64,000 nt of DNA from a bacterium (GTDB lineage Bacteria; Latescibacterota; Latescibacteria; Latescibacterales; Latescibacteraceae): the NCBI GenBank assembly GCA_021372535.1, contig JAJFUH010000107.1, positions 45,894 to 109,893 of the forward strand, read 5' to 3'. Numbering within the stretch: position 1 is the first letter of the stretch; the number at the start of each line of letters is the position of its first letter. The position numbers and the translations under genes were made by a program. This document shows positions 9,768 to 19,695 of this stretch, piece by piece. The notes under the pieces are model-generated. The model was not told the origin of the DNA, did no database searches, and worked only from the letters and a program-made list of their open reading frames with translations.

Positions 9768-10179
9768 TTATTTAGTCGGTTTGAAAGACTAATTAAACCA
9801 TATACTTTATTCTTTACAGATATTAAATATCATATAATTGGTATTATATAAGAATTTCACTCTATCTGTTGCGCGGGGATAACTCTGTCAAGTTAAATTC
9901 TTCCAATTCCACTCTCACACTGACTCGCTCTAATGTGCAGAATAATAACGAGTCATCGACAAGGCCTTTCGTGAGTCCCGCTATGAGATCAAACGAAGGG
10001 AAATCCACAGGTTGACAATCAGTATTGAAGCTATCAGCATACAAAGTCTTGTACACCTCGGGCGTGTCACCGTAATAGTATGCGTTTTAAATAGCAATTG
10101 CTTTGGGCGATACTACTATGCAACATTTTCTCAGGCGATTAGTTTAAAGGGATAATATGAGCTTATAGAGGAATAAATC
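9768..10179. other. Intergenic region before giant kinase operon
   Basis: About 410 bp with no recognisable gene. A 64-codon minus-strand frame (9862-10056) matches no family I know and may be chance. A weak GAGGAA ribosome-binding site precedes the kinase ATG at 10180. No copy of the GAACA palindrome pair is seen here. Confidence 0.5.
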
Positions 10180-13100
10180 ATGACTGCAAAAAAACAAGGC
10201 AAAGCGAAAAAATTCGAAACTGCGCTCGCTTCCATGTTCACCGACATCACCGATGGCAGGCTGGCCAAAGAAACACTGCGGGAGAGCGTGGAAATCTATC
10301 GATCCATTCTCAAAGCCTCTCCCGATGCCATAACGACCACCGATCTTGATGGTCACATCCTCATGGTTTCGCCCGCGGCATTGACTATGTTCGGTTACGA
10401 ACGAGAGGATGAGCTGGCAGGGCATTTGGTTACCGATTTTATCTTCCCCGAGGATCGGGATAAAGCATTATCAAATATTGCCCTTATGTTACAGGGTATC
10501 ATGACGGGGCCGGGTGAATACCGTGGATTGCGTGCTGATGGAAGCACCTTTGAAATAGAGGCAAACGGAGAGTTAATCCGGGGCGCTGACGGGCAACCTA
10601 CCAACATAATTTTCGTTATCCGTGACATCACCGGCCGTAAACGTGCAGAAAAGGAGTTGCGGAAGAGCGAGGAATTGTTTAAGTCGATGGTGCACAATAG
10701 TGATGACTTGACGATTCTGACTGACGATAAAGGCATCGTGATCTATCTCAGTCCTCAGTGTGAAAGCATTCTCGGATACCCGAGCGACAAATTCATTGGG
10801 CAAACCATGCCGGACATTATTTATCCTGACGATTTCGCCAAATGTCAACTTGCATGGGAACAAGTTTTCCACCACGGGCAAGAACTGCGCGATTTTGAAT
10901 ATCGTATTATTGATGGTAAACAAGAAGTGCGGTGGATTTCTCATTCAGCAAGACTGGTCAAGGTGGATGGCAAGGTTTTGGGCATGCAGAACACCATCCG
11001 CAACATCACCAAACGTAAACAGGGGATGAGAGCGCTCAGGGAAAGTGAGGAGCGGCACCGGACCATACTCCAGACGGCCATGGACGGTTTCTGGCTGGTA
11101 GACATGCAGGGACGCCTGCTGGAAGTTAATGATGCCTATTGCCGGATGAGCGGCTATAGCGAGCAGGAACTGCTGGCCATGAGCATTCCCGATCTTGAAG
11201 TCACTGAATCGGCCGCCGACACAGCCGCCCACATCCAAAAGATCATAGCACAGGGCGAGGATCGTTTTGAGTCCCGGCACCGCCGCAAGGACAGGAGCAT
11301 TTTTACCGTCGAGATAAGCGTCAAGTACCGACCTGTCAAAGGGGGGTTGTTTGCGGGTTTTATGCGCGACATCACCGAGCGCAAGCGCTTAGAGGATGTG
11401 CTGCGGATGAGCGAGGAGAAATACCGCAGCCTGGTAGACAACTCCAACGAATCCATACTGGTGGCTCAGGACGGTCTGCTCAAATTTGTCAATAACAGAA
11501 CTTCAGAGCTGACCGGCTATTCGGAGCAAGAACTAACTGCTATGCCGTTTTCTGAATTCATCCACCCGGATGATCGGGACATGGTGGTTGGAAATTACTT
11601 AAGTAGAATCAAAGGAGAAGCCCTTCAGCCCAAGTATGAGTTCAGAATTACTACTCGTGATGGTGTTGTCAAATGGGTAGAGATCAACGCCGTCATGATT
11701 GAGTGGGAAAGTAAACCGGCTACACTGAATTTTATCAGCGATGTCTCCGAACGCAAACGAACCGAGGAGGCGCTGCGTGAAAGTGAAGATAAATATCGTA
11801 CCATTGTGGAACAGTCGGTTATGGGGATAGGGATATCGAAAGGAAATCAGATCATATTTGCCAATAAGGCTTTATTACGAATGTTAAATTACGATGATCT
11901 TGAGGAATTTAAAAAAATACCTTTATTAGACCACGTTGCCCCATCTTCGCGTCAATTAATCACTGAACGGATGACGATGATAGCTGAAGGGGAAATCCCT
12001 CCACCGGAATATGAATACGATATAATATCTAAGGGAGGGCTGATCAGGACGTTTCTCGCTTCCAACATTCGTTTATCATTAGGAAAAGAGTTTTATATTC
12101 AATCAACTTTCCAGGACATTACAGAGCGCAAGCGAGCGGAGGAGGCTCGTGAACGTACCCATAATGAAATGGAGAATCTCCTTAACAATTTAACCGATGC
12201 TATTTTTTCGGTGGATGCTGTTAAAAATACAATGATGATTGTTTCACCCGCACACCAGACAGTGTTTGGCTACCCGCCATCAGAATTTTTTAAAAATCCG
12301 CAATTATGGTACGAACAAGTTATCCCGGAAGATAAACCAATCATAGATGCGGGTTATCCGGTTTTATTTGCAGGTAATAATCTTCAGCATCAGGTCAGGA
12401 TAGTTCATCCCGATGGGCAAATACGATGGATTGAAGCAAGATTGAGACCGACACTGGATATTGAAGGAAAACTTGTTCGGGTAGATGGGATTGTTGCCGA
12501 CATTACCGAGCGCAAACGGATAGAGGAGGCGCTGCGGGCGAGCGAAGAACGCTTCAGAAAAGTCTTTGAAAGGGCTCACCTGGGCATTGTCATCACCTCG
12601 CCATCATTTAAATTTGAGAAAGTTAATCCGGCTTTTTGCCGCTTAATGGGATACTCGGCGGATGAACTCATTTCCATGACATTCGCAGATATAACACACC
12701 CGGATTACCTCAAGAAGGATATGGAGAATGTAAAGAAAGTCGGACGGGGCGAAATACCCTTCTATCAAACCGAGAAGCGATATATCAAAAAGAACGGCGA
12801 TGTACTATGGGGTAACCTTATCGTTTCGAGTATCCGCGATGAGCACGGCGCGTTGCAATATTATCTTTCCATGGTAAATGACATTACCGAACGCAAGATA
12901 GCGGAAGAGGCGCTGCGCGAAGTGAATCAACGCTTTGAAGCCCATATATCCAACTCCCCCCTCGCTGTTATCGAGTTCGACCCCCAATTTCGTGTCGTCA
13001 AGTGGTCTGGCGCGGCAGAACGAATATTCGGCTGGAGTCAGGATGAAATCCTCGGCAAAGCAATTACTGAAATGCCCTGGGTCTTCGAGGAGGACATGGA

Positions 13101-16100
13101 ATCAGTACAACAAGTGTCTGAAGACATGCTTACCGCCCGGCGTCCAAGTAACCTGAACATCAACCGCAATTACACAAAAAACGGATCGATTATTCAATGC
13201 GAATGGTATAACTCTGCTATCTATGATGAGCAGGGACAAATGAGATCAATCTTATCACTCGTACTGGACATCACCGAACGAAAATGGGCAGAACGTCGTC
13301 AATTACTTTCGGCTGAAATCCTGGGGATTCTTAATGAGGATATTGCCTTCTCTGATGCTGTTAAAAATATTCTCATCGCAATCAAACAGGAAACGGGATT
13401 CGATGCGGTTGGGATTCGCCTTCGAACCGGCGATGACTTTCCGTATTTTGTCCAGAACGGTTTTTCCGAGGATTTTCTGCGCACGGAGAATACACTCATT
13501 GTCCGTGAAAAAGGTGGCGATGTCTGCAGGGATGAAAACGGCAACATTTCCCTCGAATGCACCTGCGGGCTGGTACTTTCCGGGAAAACCGATCCGTCAA
13601 ATCCTCTTTGTACACCGGGGGGAAGTTTCTGGACAAACGATTCGATTCCTCTCTTAGACCTTATGGCCGACCAGGATCCGAGGCTTCATCCGCGGAACCG
13701 CTGCATACATGAAGGCTTCCAGTCCGTTGCGCTGATTCCCATCCGCGTGAAAGAGGAGATTGTTGGTCTGCTGCAGCTCAATGATCGTAAAAAAGGGCGC
13801 TTAACGCTCGACAGGATTCGCTTTTTTGAGGGGATCAGCGAAAGCATTGGCATAGCGATTATGCGCAAACAGTCTGAAGATGCGCTGCGGGAGAGCGAGG
13901 AGCGATTAAGGCTGGCGCAGAAAGCCACCAACGATGTGATATGGGATTGGAATATTGTCAATGATCAACAGATGTGGAATGAATCGGGTGCTGTCGTTTT
14001 CGGCTGGACAGATATAGTAACAGTTCCGCAAACCGCTGCCTGGTGGGTTGAGAAAGTGCATCCAGAAGATCGTCAGCGAGTCGATGATGGATTTTTCACC
14101 GTAATAAATAATCCAACCGAATCCCGCTGGCAAGATGAATACCGGTTTTTAAAGTCCGATGGAAGCTACGCCCATGTGGTGGACAGAGGGTATGTTATTC
14201 GGGATACTCAAGGCAAGGCTGTCCGCATGATCGGCGCCATGCTTGACATCACCGAGCGGAAGAAAGCTGAAGAGTTGCTTTTTCTTTCAAAGCAAAAGTT
14301 GGAACAACACGTTAAGCAGACACTGTTCGCTGTCATCGAATGGGACATCGATTTCAGAGTCAGAGAATGGAATACCGCAGCCCAACAGATTTTCGGTTAT
14401 ACAAAAGAAGAAGCTCTGGGACAGCATGCCAGCTTCATTATTTCCGAATCCGCAAGAGAACATGTGGATGCTGTATGGCAGGCACTTCTGGTTCAAAAGG
14501 GCGGTCGCAGGTCGATGAACATGAACATCCGAAAAGACAGCCAGATTATTTCCTGCGATTGGTTCAATACTCCTTTGACGGATACTCAGGGAAAGACTAC
14601 AGGTGTAATTTCACTCGCCATGGATGTTACCGCAAAAATACAAGCTGAGGATGCGTTGAAAAAGAGTGAGATACGATATCATGAACTGTTTAGCAATATA
14701 AGCAGCGGAGTTGCTATATATGAAGCGCGAGATAATGGGAACGATTTTATTTTCAAGGACATGAACAAAGCCGGCGAACGAATAGATAACGACCGGAGGG
14801 AAAATGTTTTAGATAAGAGCGTTTTAGAGGTACGGCCGGGGATTAATGAATTTGGGCTGCTCGATGTATTTAAACGAGTATGGAAAACCGGTATTCCCGA
14901 ATATTTACCCGTGAGTCTATACCATGATGAGCGGTTGACAAAATGGTATGAAAATTTTGTCTATAAGCTTCCTACCGGTGAAATAGTAGCAGTCTACGAT
15001 GATGTGACCGAGCGTAAAAAGTCTGAAGATGCGCTGCGGGAGAGCGAGGAGCGCTTTCAGCAGCTGTTCGATCATATGGCAGATGGAGTTGCCGTCTATC
15101 AGGCGGTGGATGAGGGTCAGGATTTTGTCATTGTGGACATCAACAAAACGGGACAATCCCTCAGCCATGTTCGCCTGGACGAGGCGGTTGGCCGACGGGT
15201 CACCGAGGTCTTTCCGGGAGTGGAGCGGATAGGGCTTCTGGACGTATTCCGTCGCGTCTGGCGAACCGGCAGGCCAGAGCATCATCCGCTCACGGAGTAC
15301 AAGGATGGCCGCATCAAGGAGTGGGTGGAGAACTATGTATATAAGCTTCCTTCGGGATTGATCGTCGCGATTTATGAAGACACTTCCGAGAAGCATCGGG
15401 CGGAGGAGTTACTCAGGGAAAGCGAGGAACGGCTTGATTCGATAGTGCGTACAATCCCTGACATCATTTATCGACTCGATTCTGAAGGGAAAATTGTATT
15501 TGTAAATAGTGCAGTAGAACAGTACGGTTATACAACTGATGAGTTAATCGGCAGAGATATACTTGATTTTGTATGTCCCCGTGATAGGGAAAAGGCTTCA
15601 TACAGACTTAATGAGAGAAGAACTGGTGACAGGCATACGAAATCTTTCGAGATACGGTTGATGCGTAAGGATCAGGTCTGTATAGAATTTGATATAAAAT
15701 CAGATATAGTTTCCAGCATGCCGGTATTTAGTGTTGATGCCGAAGGGATCTATATAGCCCAGGGGACCAAAAATCAGGTGTTTTTGGGTACACAGGGAAT
15801 CGCCCGCGACATCACCGACCGTAAGCATTACGAGGAGGAAAAGGCTAAACTCGAAGCCCAACTCGCCCATGCCCAGAAGATGGAGTCGATTGGCTTGCTG
15901 GCCGGCGGTATCGCCCACGACTTCAACAATATTCTCTCGATCATTCTCGGATTCGCCCAGATCGCAAAAGAGGACACTATACCTCCCGGCAGTTCCATCA
16001 TCGAATCTCTCGATGAAATCGAAAAGGCGGGATTACGGGCAAGCGATCTTGTCAAACAGATACTGGCTTTCAGCCGGAAATCCCAGACCGAGCGTCAGCC

Positions 16101-17001
16101 GTTCAAGGTCGGCCTCGTTATCAAGGAATGCATAAAAATGCTCAGGGCTTCCCTGCCTTCTACCATCGATATCAAGTACACAGATACATCATCGTCCGAT
16201 CTGATTCTCGCCGGGCCCGCTCAGATAGAACAGATCGTCATGAATCTCAGTACAAACGCCAGCCATGCAATGCGCGATAAAGGTGGAGTGTTAAAGGTTA
16301 CCCTGGAAGACGTTGTCTTCGATACCAATAACATAACATTGTATCCCGGCCTTGTCCCCGGTGAATATTCAAAAATCACGTTCTCGGATACCGGATACGG
16401 TATGGACCCCCAAATACTGCCCCATGTGTTCGAGCCGTACTTCACAACGAAGAAAAAAGGCGAAGGAACCGGTTTGGGACTGTCGGTGGTTTATGGAATC
16501 GTGAAAAGCCTGGGAGGGAATATCAGCGTATCGAGCACGATTGGCGTCGGAACAACATTCGAGATTCTGATTCCGAAGTACCTGAAGAAAGAAATTACGA
16601 CAGAGGAAAAGCCTGCCTTGTTCAAAGGAGGAAGGGAAAGTATACTAGTGGTTGATGATGAATCGCAGATTGTCGATATTGAAATGAAGATGTTGAAAAA
16701 TCTCGGGTATTACGTCACCGGATTTACGAAAAGCGAAGATGCGCTCGGTTTCTTCACCGCCAATTCCGGTTCATTCGATGTTGTGATCACCGACCAGACG
16801 ATGCCGATGATGACGGGTGACGAATTAGCCGCAGAGCTGTTAACGATTTGTCCTGATCTTCCAATAATTCTTTGTACGGGGCACAGCGATCGTATCGATG
16901 AAAAATATATCAGTAAAATCGGTATAAAGGCGCTGTTGTTCAAGCCGGTTACCGTCGCCAATCTGGCTAAGACCATCAGAAAGGTTCTGGATGATGAATA
17001 A
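10180..17001 (+). CDS. Giant hybrid histidine kinase: 13 PAS, GAF, HisKA, HATPase, receiver
   Basis: A 2273-residue protein with no signal peptide or membrane segment, so it is a cytoplasmic sensor. Eight PAS domains (about 40-1030) each end in a D-[IV]-[TS]-x-[RK]-K motif. A GAF domain (about 1040-1230) and five more PAS domains (about 1235-1880) follow. The kinase core has H-box GGIAHDFNN with phosphorylatable His1913, N-box NLSTNASHAM, G1 DTGYGMD, F-box FEPYFTTK and G2 GTGLGLS. The receiver (about 2150-2273) has the VDDE acidic pair, phosphoacceptor Asp2205 (ITDQTMP) and the conserved K in LFKP. PAS11 and PAS12 are a near-duplicate pair (both with GLLDVFxRVWxTG), showing growth by internal duplication. 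The stop overlaps the next gene, an NtrC-type regulator, by 11 bases, so the two probably form a phosphorelay pair. The signals are unknown. Confidence 0.95.
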   Translation: MTAKKQGKAKKFETALASMFTDITDGRLAKETLRESVEIYRSILKASPDAITTTDLDGHILMVSPAALTMFGYEREDELAGHLVTDFIFPEDRDKALSNIALMLQGIMTGPGEYRGLRADGSTFEIEANGELIRGADGQPTNIIFVIRDITGRKRAEKELRKSEELFKSMVHNSDDLTILTDDKGIVIYLSPQCESILGYPSDKFIGQTMPDIIYPDDFAKCQLAWEQVFHHGQELRDFEYRIIDGKQEVRWISHSARLVKVDGKVLGMQNTIRNITKRKQGMRALRESEERHRTILQTAMDGFWLVDMQGRLLEVNDAYCRMSGYSEQELLAMSIPDLEVTESAADTAAHIQKIIAQGEDRFESRHRRKDRSIFTVEISVKYRPVKGGLFAGFMRDITERKRLEDVLRMSEEKYRSLVDNSNESILVAQDGLLKFVNNRTSELTGYSEQELTAMPFSEFIHPDDRDMVVGNYLSRIKGEALQPKYEFRITTRDGVVKWVEINAVMIEWESKPATLNFISDVSERKRTEEALRESEDKYRTIVEQSVMGIGISKGNQIIFANKALLRMLNYDDLEEFKKIPLLDHVAPSSRQLITERMTMIAEGEIPPPEYEYDIISKGGLIRTFLASNIRLSLGKEFYIQSTFQDITERKRAEEARERTHNEMENLLNNLTDAIFSVDAVKNTMMIVSPAHQTVFGYPPSEFFKNPQLWYEQVIPEDKPIIDAGYPVLFAGNNLQHQVRIVHPDGQIRWIEARLRPTLDIEGKLVRVDGIVADITERKRIEEALRASEERFRKVFERAHLGIVITSPSFKFEKVNPAFCRLMGYSADELISMTFADITHPDYLKKDMENVKKVGRGEIPFYQTEKRYIKKNGDVLWGNLIVSSIRDEHGALQYYLSMVNDITERKIAEEALREVNQRFEAHISNSPLAVIEFDPQFRVVKWSGAAERIFGWSQDEILGKAITEMPWVFEEDMESVQQVSEDMLTARRPSNLNINRNYTKNGSIIQCEWYNSAIYDEQGQMRSILSLVLDITERKWAERRQLLSAEILGILNEDIAFSDAVKNILIAIKQETGFDAVGIRLRTGDDFPYFVQNGFSEDFLRTENTLIVREKGGDVCRDENGNISLECTCGLVLSGKTDPSNPLCTPGGSFWTNDSIPLLDLMADQDPRLHPRNRCIHEGFQSVALIPIRVKEEIVGLLQLNDRKKGRLTLDRIRFFEGISESIGIAIMRKQSEDALRESEERLRLAQKATNDVIWDWNIVNDQQMWNESGAVVFGWTDIVTVPQTAAWWVEKVHPEDRQRVDDGFFTVINNPTESRWQDEYRFLKSDGSYAHVVDRGYVIRDTQGKAVRMIGAMLDITERKKAEELLFLSKQKLEQHVKQTLFAVIEWDIDFRVREWNTAAQQIFGYTKEEALGQHASFIISESAREHVDAVWQALLVQKGGRRSMNMNIRKDSQIISCDWFNTPLTDTQGKTTGVISLAMDVTAKIQAEDALKKSEIRYHELFSNISSGVAIYEARDNGNDFIFKDMNKAGERIDNDRRENVLDKSVLEVRPGINEFGLLDVFKRVWKTGIPEYLPVSLYHDERLTKWYENFVYKLPTGEIVAVYDDVTERKKSEDALRESEERFQQLFDHMADGVAVYQAVDEGQDFVIVDINKTGQSLSHVRLDEAVGRRVTEVFPGVERIGLLDVFRRVWRTGRPEHHPLTEYKDGRIKEWVENYVYKLPSGLIVAIYEDTSEKHRAEELLRESEERLDSIVRTIPDIIYRLDSEGKIVFVNSAVEQYGYTTDELIGRDILDFVCPRDREKASYRLNERRTGDRHTKSFEIRLMRKDQVCIEFDIKSDIVSSMPVFSVDAEGIYIAQGTKNQVFLGTQGIARDITDRKHYEEEKAKLEAQLAHAQKMESIGLLAGGIAHDFNNILSIILGFAQIAKEDTIPPGSSIIESLDEIEKAGLRASDLVKQILAFSRKSQTERQPFKVGLVIKECIKMLRASLPSTIDIKYTDTSSSDLILAGPAQIEQIVMNLSTNASHAMRDKGGVLKVTLEDVVFDTNNITLYPGLVPGEYSKITFSDTGYGMDPQILPHVFEPYFTTKKKGEGTGLGLSVVYGIVKSLGGNISVSSTIGVGTTFEILIPKYLKKEITTEEKPALFKGGRESILVVDDESQIVDIEMKMLKNLGYYVTGFTKSEDALGFFTANSGSFDVVITDQTMPMMTGDELAAELLTICPDLPIILCTGHSDRIDEKYISKIGIKALLFKPVTVANLAKTIRKVLDDE

Positions 17002-18403
17002 AGCAGTGAAAAACGATATTCCAAAAGCCGGTATATTGATTATCGACGATGACAAGGCTTTCTGCAAGATGCTGTCGGTGAAGCTGAAATCGTCAGGGTA
17101 TGGTACAGTTTCCGTTCAAACTATCGCGGAAGGGCTGCGGACTGTTACAGAAGGTGCGTTCGATGTCGTGTATCTCGACGTCAATCTTCCCGACGGGAAC
17201 GGACTCGATCTGCTGCCCCGATTGCGGAGCATCGAATCATCGCCCGAGGTTATCATTATCACGGGAGCGGGAAAACCCGATGGCGCGGAGCTGGCCATAA
17301 AGTGCGGCGCGTGGGATTATATCCAGAAAGGTTCCACACTGAACTCGATGATACTTCCCCTCATCCGTGCACTCGATTACAGGAAAGAAAAGAAAAAGTC
17401 ATCGATTCCAATCTGCCTTGAGCGTTCCCATATTATCGGAGACAGTGAAGCGATCAATGTCAGCCTCGACAGGATTGCGAAAGCGGCGAACAGCGATACC
17501 AATGTCCTGATAACCGGCGAGACAGGCGTGGGGAAAGAACTCTTCGCTCAGGCCATTCACAAGAACAGCCGTCGCAGCGAAAATAATTTCGTTGTAGTCG
17601 ACTGCGCATCGCTTCCTGAAACCCTTATAGAGAGCATCCTTTTCGGACATAAAAAAGGCGCATTCACCGGAGCGCACGAGAATCAGAGCGGACTTGTCAA
17701 ACAAGCCGATGGCGGTACTCTGTTTCTCGATGAAATAGGCGAACTTCCCCTCTCTATTCAGAAAAGTTTTCTCAGAGTCCTTGAAGACCATTCGTTCATG
17801 CCGATAGGCAGCAGCAATCATATAATAAGTGACTTCAGGCTTATCGCGGCTACGAACCGGAACCTCGAAGAAATGGTAAGGAGCGACATGTTCAGAGAGG
17901 ATCTGCTTTACCGGATCAGAGCGTTCGTTATTGAAATCCCGCCACTGAGAGAGAGAAAAAGCGATATTATCAATATATGCTTTCACTATACCCGAAAGAT
18001 TTGTGAACAATCAGGGATCGATATAAAAGGTTTTTCCCCCGAGTTTTTCGAGATTCTCATGTCATACGACTGGCCGGGCAATGTCCGCGAGCTGGTCCAT
18101 ATGATCGAAACGGCTATCACCGCCGCCCAGACCGAACCGATACTCCATACCTGGCACCTTCCAGTTGCCCTGCGGGCACAAATCGCCAGCGATTCCATGA
18201 AACATTCCGGAAAAACGGTATCACCTGAAACGTCTGTATCCGGGGATTTCCCGCCCATGAGAGAAGTTCTCGAATTAACCGAAAAACAGTATATCCAGAA
18301 TCTTCTTCGATTTACCCGGGGGAACAGGACGGTGGCATGCAGAATATCGGGTCTTTCACGAACCAGCCTTTTTATCCGTATGAAGCACCACAATATCACC
18401 TGA
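16991..18403 (+). CDS. NtrC-family sigma54-dependent response regulator
   Basis: A 470-residue transcription activator with three domains. The receiver (about 14-130) has acidic IDDDK, phosphoacceptor Asp63 (YLDVNLPDG) and a conserved threonine in ITGAGKP. The AAA+ domain (about 145-385) has Walker A GETGVGKE, an intact GAFTGA loop (223-228) that contacts sigma54, Walker B TLFLDEIGE, and the arginine motif in FREDLLYRI. The C-terminal Fis-type helix-turn-helix (about 425-470) contains TVACRISGLSRTSLFIRMK. The ATG at 16991 lies inside the kinase gene, 11 bases before its stop, so the two are translationally coupled. The obvious local target is the porin promoter at 6346; that link is inferred. 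Confidence 0.95.
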   Translation: MMNKAVKNDIPKAGILIIDDDKAFCKMLSVKLKSSGYGTVSVQTIAEGLRTVTEGAFDVVYLDVNLPDGNGLDLLPRLRSIESSPEVIIITGAGKPDGAELAIKCGAWDYIQKGSTLNSMILPLIRALDYRKEKKKSSIPICLERSHIIGDSEAINVSLDRIAKAANSDTNVLITGETGVGKELFAQAIHKNSRRSENNFVVVDCASLPETLIESILFGHKKGAFTGAHENQSGLVKQADGGTLFLDEIGELPLSIQKSFLRVLEDHSFMPIGSSNHIISDFRLIAATNRNLEEMVRSDMFREDLLYRIRAFVIEIPPLRERKSDIINICFHYTRKICEQSGIDIKGFSPEFFEILMSYDWPGNVRELVHMIETAITAAQTEPILHTWHLPVALRAQIASDSMKHSGKTVSPETSVSGDFPPMREVLELTEKQYIQNLLRFTRGNRTVACRISGLSRTSLFIRMKHHNIT

Positions 18404-18461
18404 TCTTCCCGATAACCATCTCTTCATTTTTTTTAAAATACTCCCCGGTATTACGTATTGT

Positions 18462-18490
18462 GAACAGTGTTCCGAATACAGAACATGTCC
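18462..18490 (+). promoter_or_regulatory. Second GAACA operator-like pair
   Basis: GAACAGTGTTC (18462-18472) and GAACATGTCC (18481-18490) resemble the pair upstream of the porin, with the same 19-bp offset between GAACA starts and about 22 of 29 positions shared. It lies 58 bp after the regulator stop. No sigma54 promoter or gene is evident just downstream. Confidence 0.35.
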
Positions 18491-18813
18491 GCCCTCCTGA
18501 ATACGAACAGACCCAACATCGATATAACTTCTTGTTATACCGTATTTTACTTTGCCAGTTGTATTGATCCGATATGGGTTCATTAGCACACATTTTTAAG
18601 GACCTTTATGACAGTTTATGTCAGAAATGTTTTGGTAAAAAATCGTTATATATTATTTTATCATAAATTTATGTTTGTACTGATTTTCAGACTATTTGTT
18701 ACTATTTTTCGATGAATTGTAGAATTTGTGTAAATAATGGGAATGCATATGGTTACGCTGATTTTATTAAAAAAGAATAACTTATGAATATTTTAGTGTT
18801 TCTGCTTGACATA

Positions 18814-18843
18814 CAGGAGGTCACTGGTTCAATTCCAACAGGT
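18814..18843 (+). pseudogene. Possible tRNA 3'-end relic (weak)
   Basis: CAGGAGGTCACTGGTTCAAT resembles the variable loop and T arm of a tRNA (CAGGAGGTC matches tRNA-Ala here), but no acceptor end or CCA follows. It is 200 bp from a better tRNA-Ala fragment. Confidence 0.3.
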
Positions 18844-19042
18844 AATAACTCAGGAGTATTAAGAGATTGCGATATATTTTAATCTCTCTTCGAGTGTGCC
18901 AGTTTGTGCCAGAAATGGTGTGAAATAGAAGAAATTGTGGGAATGGTGAACTTTTTAAGGAATTTTTATAAATGCAGAGGCCATGACGTATTAGGTTTAT
19001 TATTAGTGATTTGCGATGGTTGCTGAATCATTGCTCAATTGT

Positions 19043-19089
19043 GACTGGCAGTCAGGAGGTCGCGAGTTCGATCCTCGCTAGCTCCACCA
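19043..19089 (+). pseudogene. tRNA-Ala(GGC) 3'-half fragment, candidate attachment-site scar
   Basis: The first 20 bases, from GACTGGCAGTCAGGAGGTCG, are identical to the intact tRNA-Ala from the anticodon arm onward. The T arm is different but well paired (GCGAG/CTCGC), followed by TAGCTCCACCA. No D arm or 5' acceptor strand precedes it. A 3' half running from the anticodon to CCA is the usual footprint of a tRNA-targeting integrase. The differing T arm suggests it came from another tRNA-Ala allele. Confidence 0.7.
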
Positions 19090-19250
19090 AATTTCGTTTT
19101 TCACGGAAATCGTCTTTTCGCTGTATCTTCTTTTAATCCCCTGCCTCCCGATATTTCTAATAATATTAAAGGATTCCTTGAGTTTATAAATAAACTCCCC
19201 ATCTTTCCAGATCAGGTTCGAAAATACGATCTTTATTATTGCTTCGGTGG

Positions 19251-19299
19251 TTAAACAGTGACATAAGATTGTGTCATGTCGAACTTGTTTCGGCATCTA
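19251..19299 (+). repeat. ~49-bp dispersed repeat, copy 1
   Basis: Starts TTAAACAGTGACAT and ends GAACTTGTTTCGGCATC. It aligns without gaps to 51601-51649. The 3' half (GTCGAACTTGTTTCGGC) is partly self-complementary. Confidence 0.55.
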
Positions 19300-19695
19300 T
19301 TCCAAATATCAGTATCATTATTTATTCGCCGGAGCAGTAATTTGCGTTTTTCTTCAGCATTCCGGCTCCAATGCGAGGGGATCAATCTCATTTTCCCGGA
19401 ATATTTGATATTATGTATCGTGAACCATCCCTTTACATACCGGCATTATGCCTCACCAATTTTCCCGGTGATTTCCATCCGTGGACTCCTATAAAGGGGG
19501 AATATCGAAAGCTTGTTTAAATCAAGGAAGGGAGCGTAGAAAAGGATACGGAGTAGGCAACCGGAAAGCCAACAAATCTGATTATCTATCTATGGGATGT
19601 ATAATGGGTATTTCGGTATTCAGGCAACAGCAGATCAAATCATATAAAAAAATAAACACATCCAAAGCTCTTAAGCCGCACACTTTTTCTGATTC

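Larger units (their letters stand above)
18404..19695. other. 1.3-kb gene-free region with tRNA fragments and operator-like pair
   Basis: No convincing protein gene on either strand; the short frames lack ribosome-binding sites and family features. It contains an operator-like pair (18462-18490), a weak tRNA T-arm-like piece (18814-18843), a 47-base tRNA-Ala 3' fragment (19043-19089) and one copy of a ~49-bp repeat (19251-19299). It may be an island junction or may encode a small RNA. Confidence 0.55.

Noticed and set aside
9862-10056. 64-codon minus-strand frame before the giant kinase
   Set aside because: Unrecognised, starts with GTG without a ribosome-binding site; noted only in the intergenic entry.
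18150-18170. TGGCACC...TTGCC inside the regulator gene as a sigma54 promoter
   Set aside because: The GG to GC spacing is two bases too long and it lies within coding sequence.
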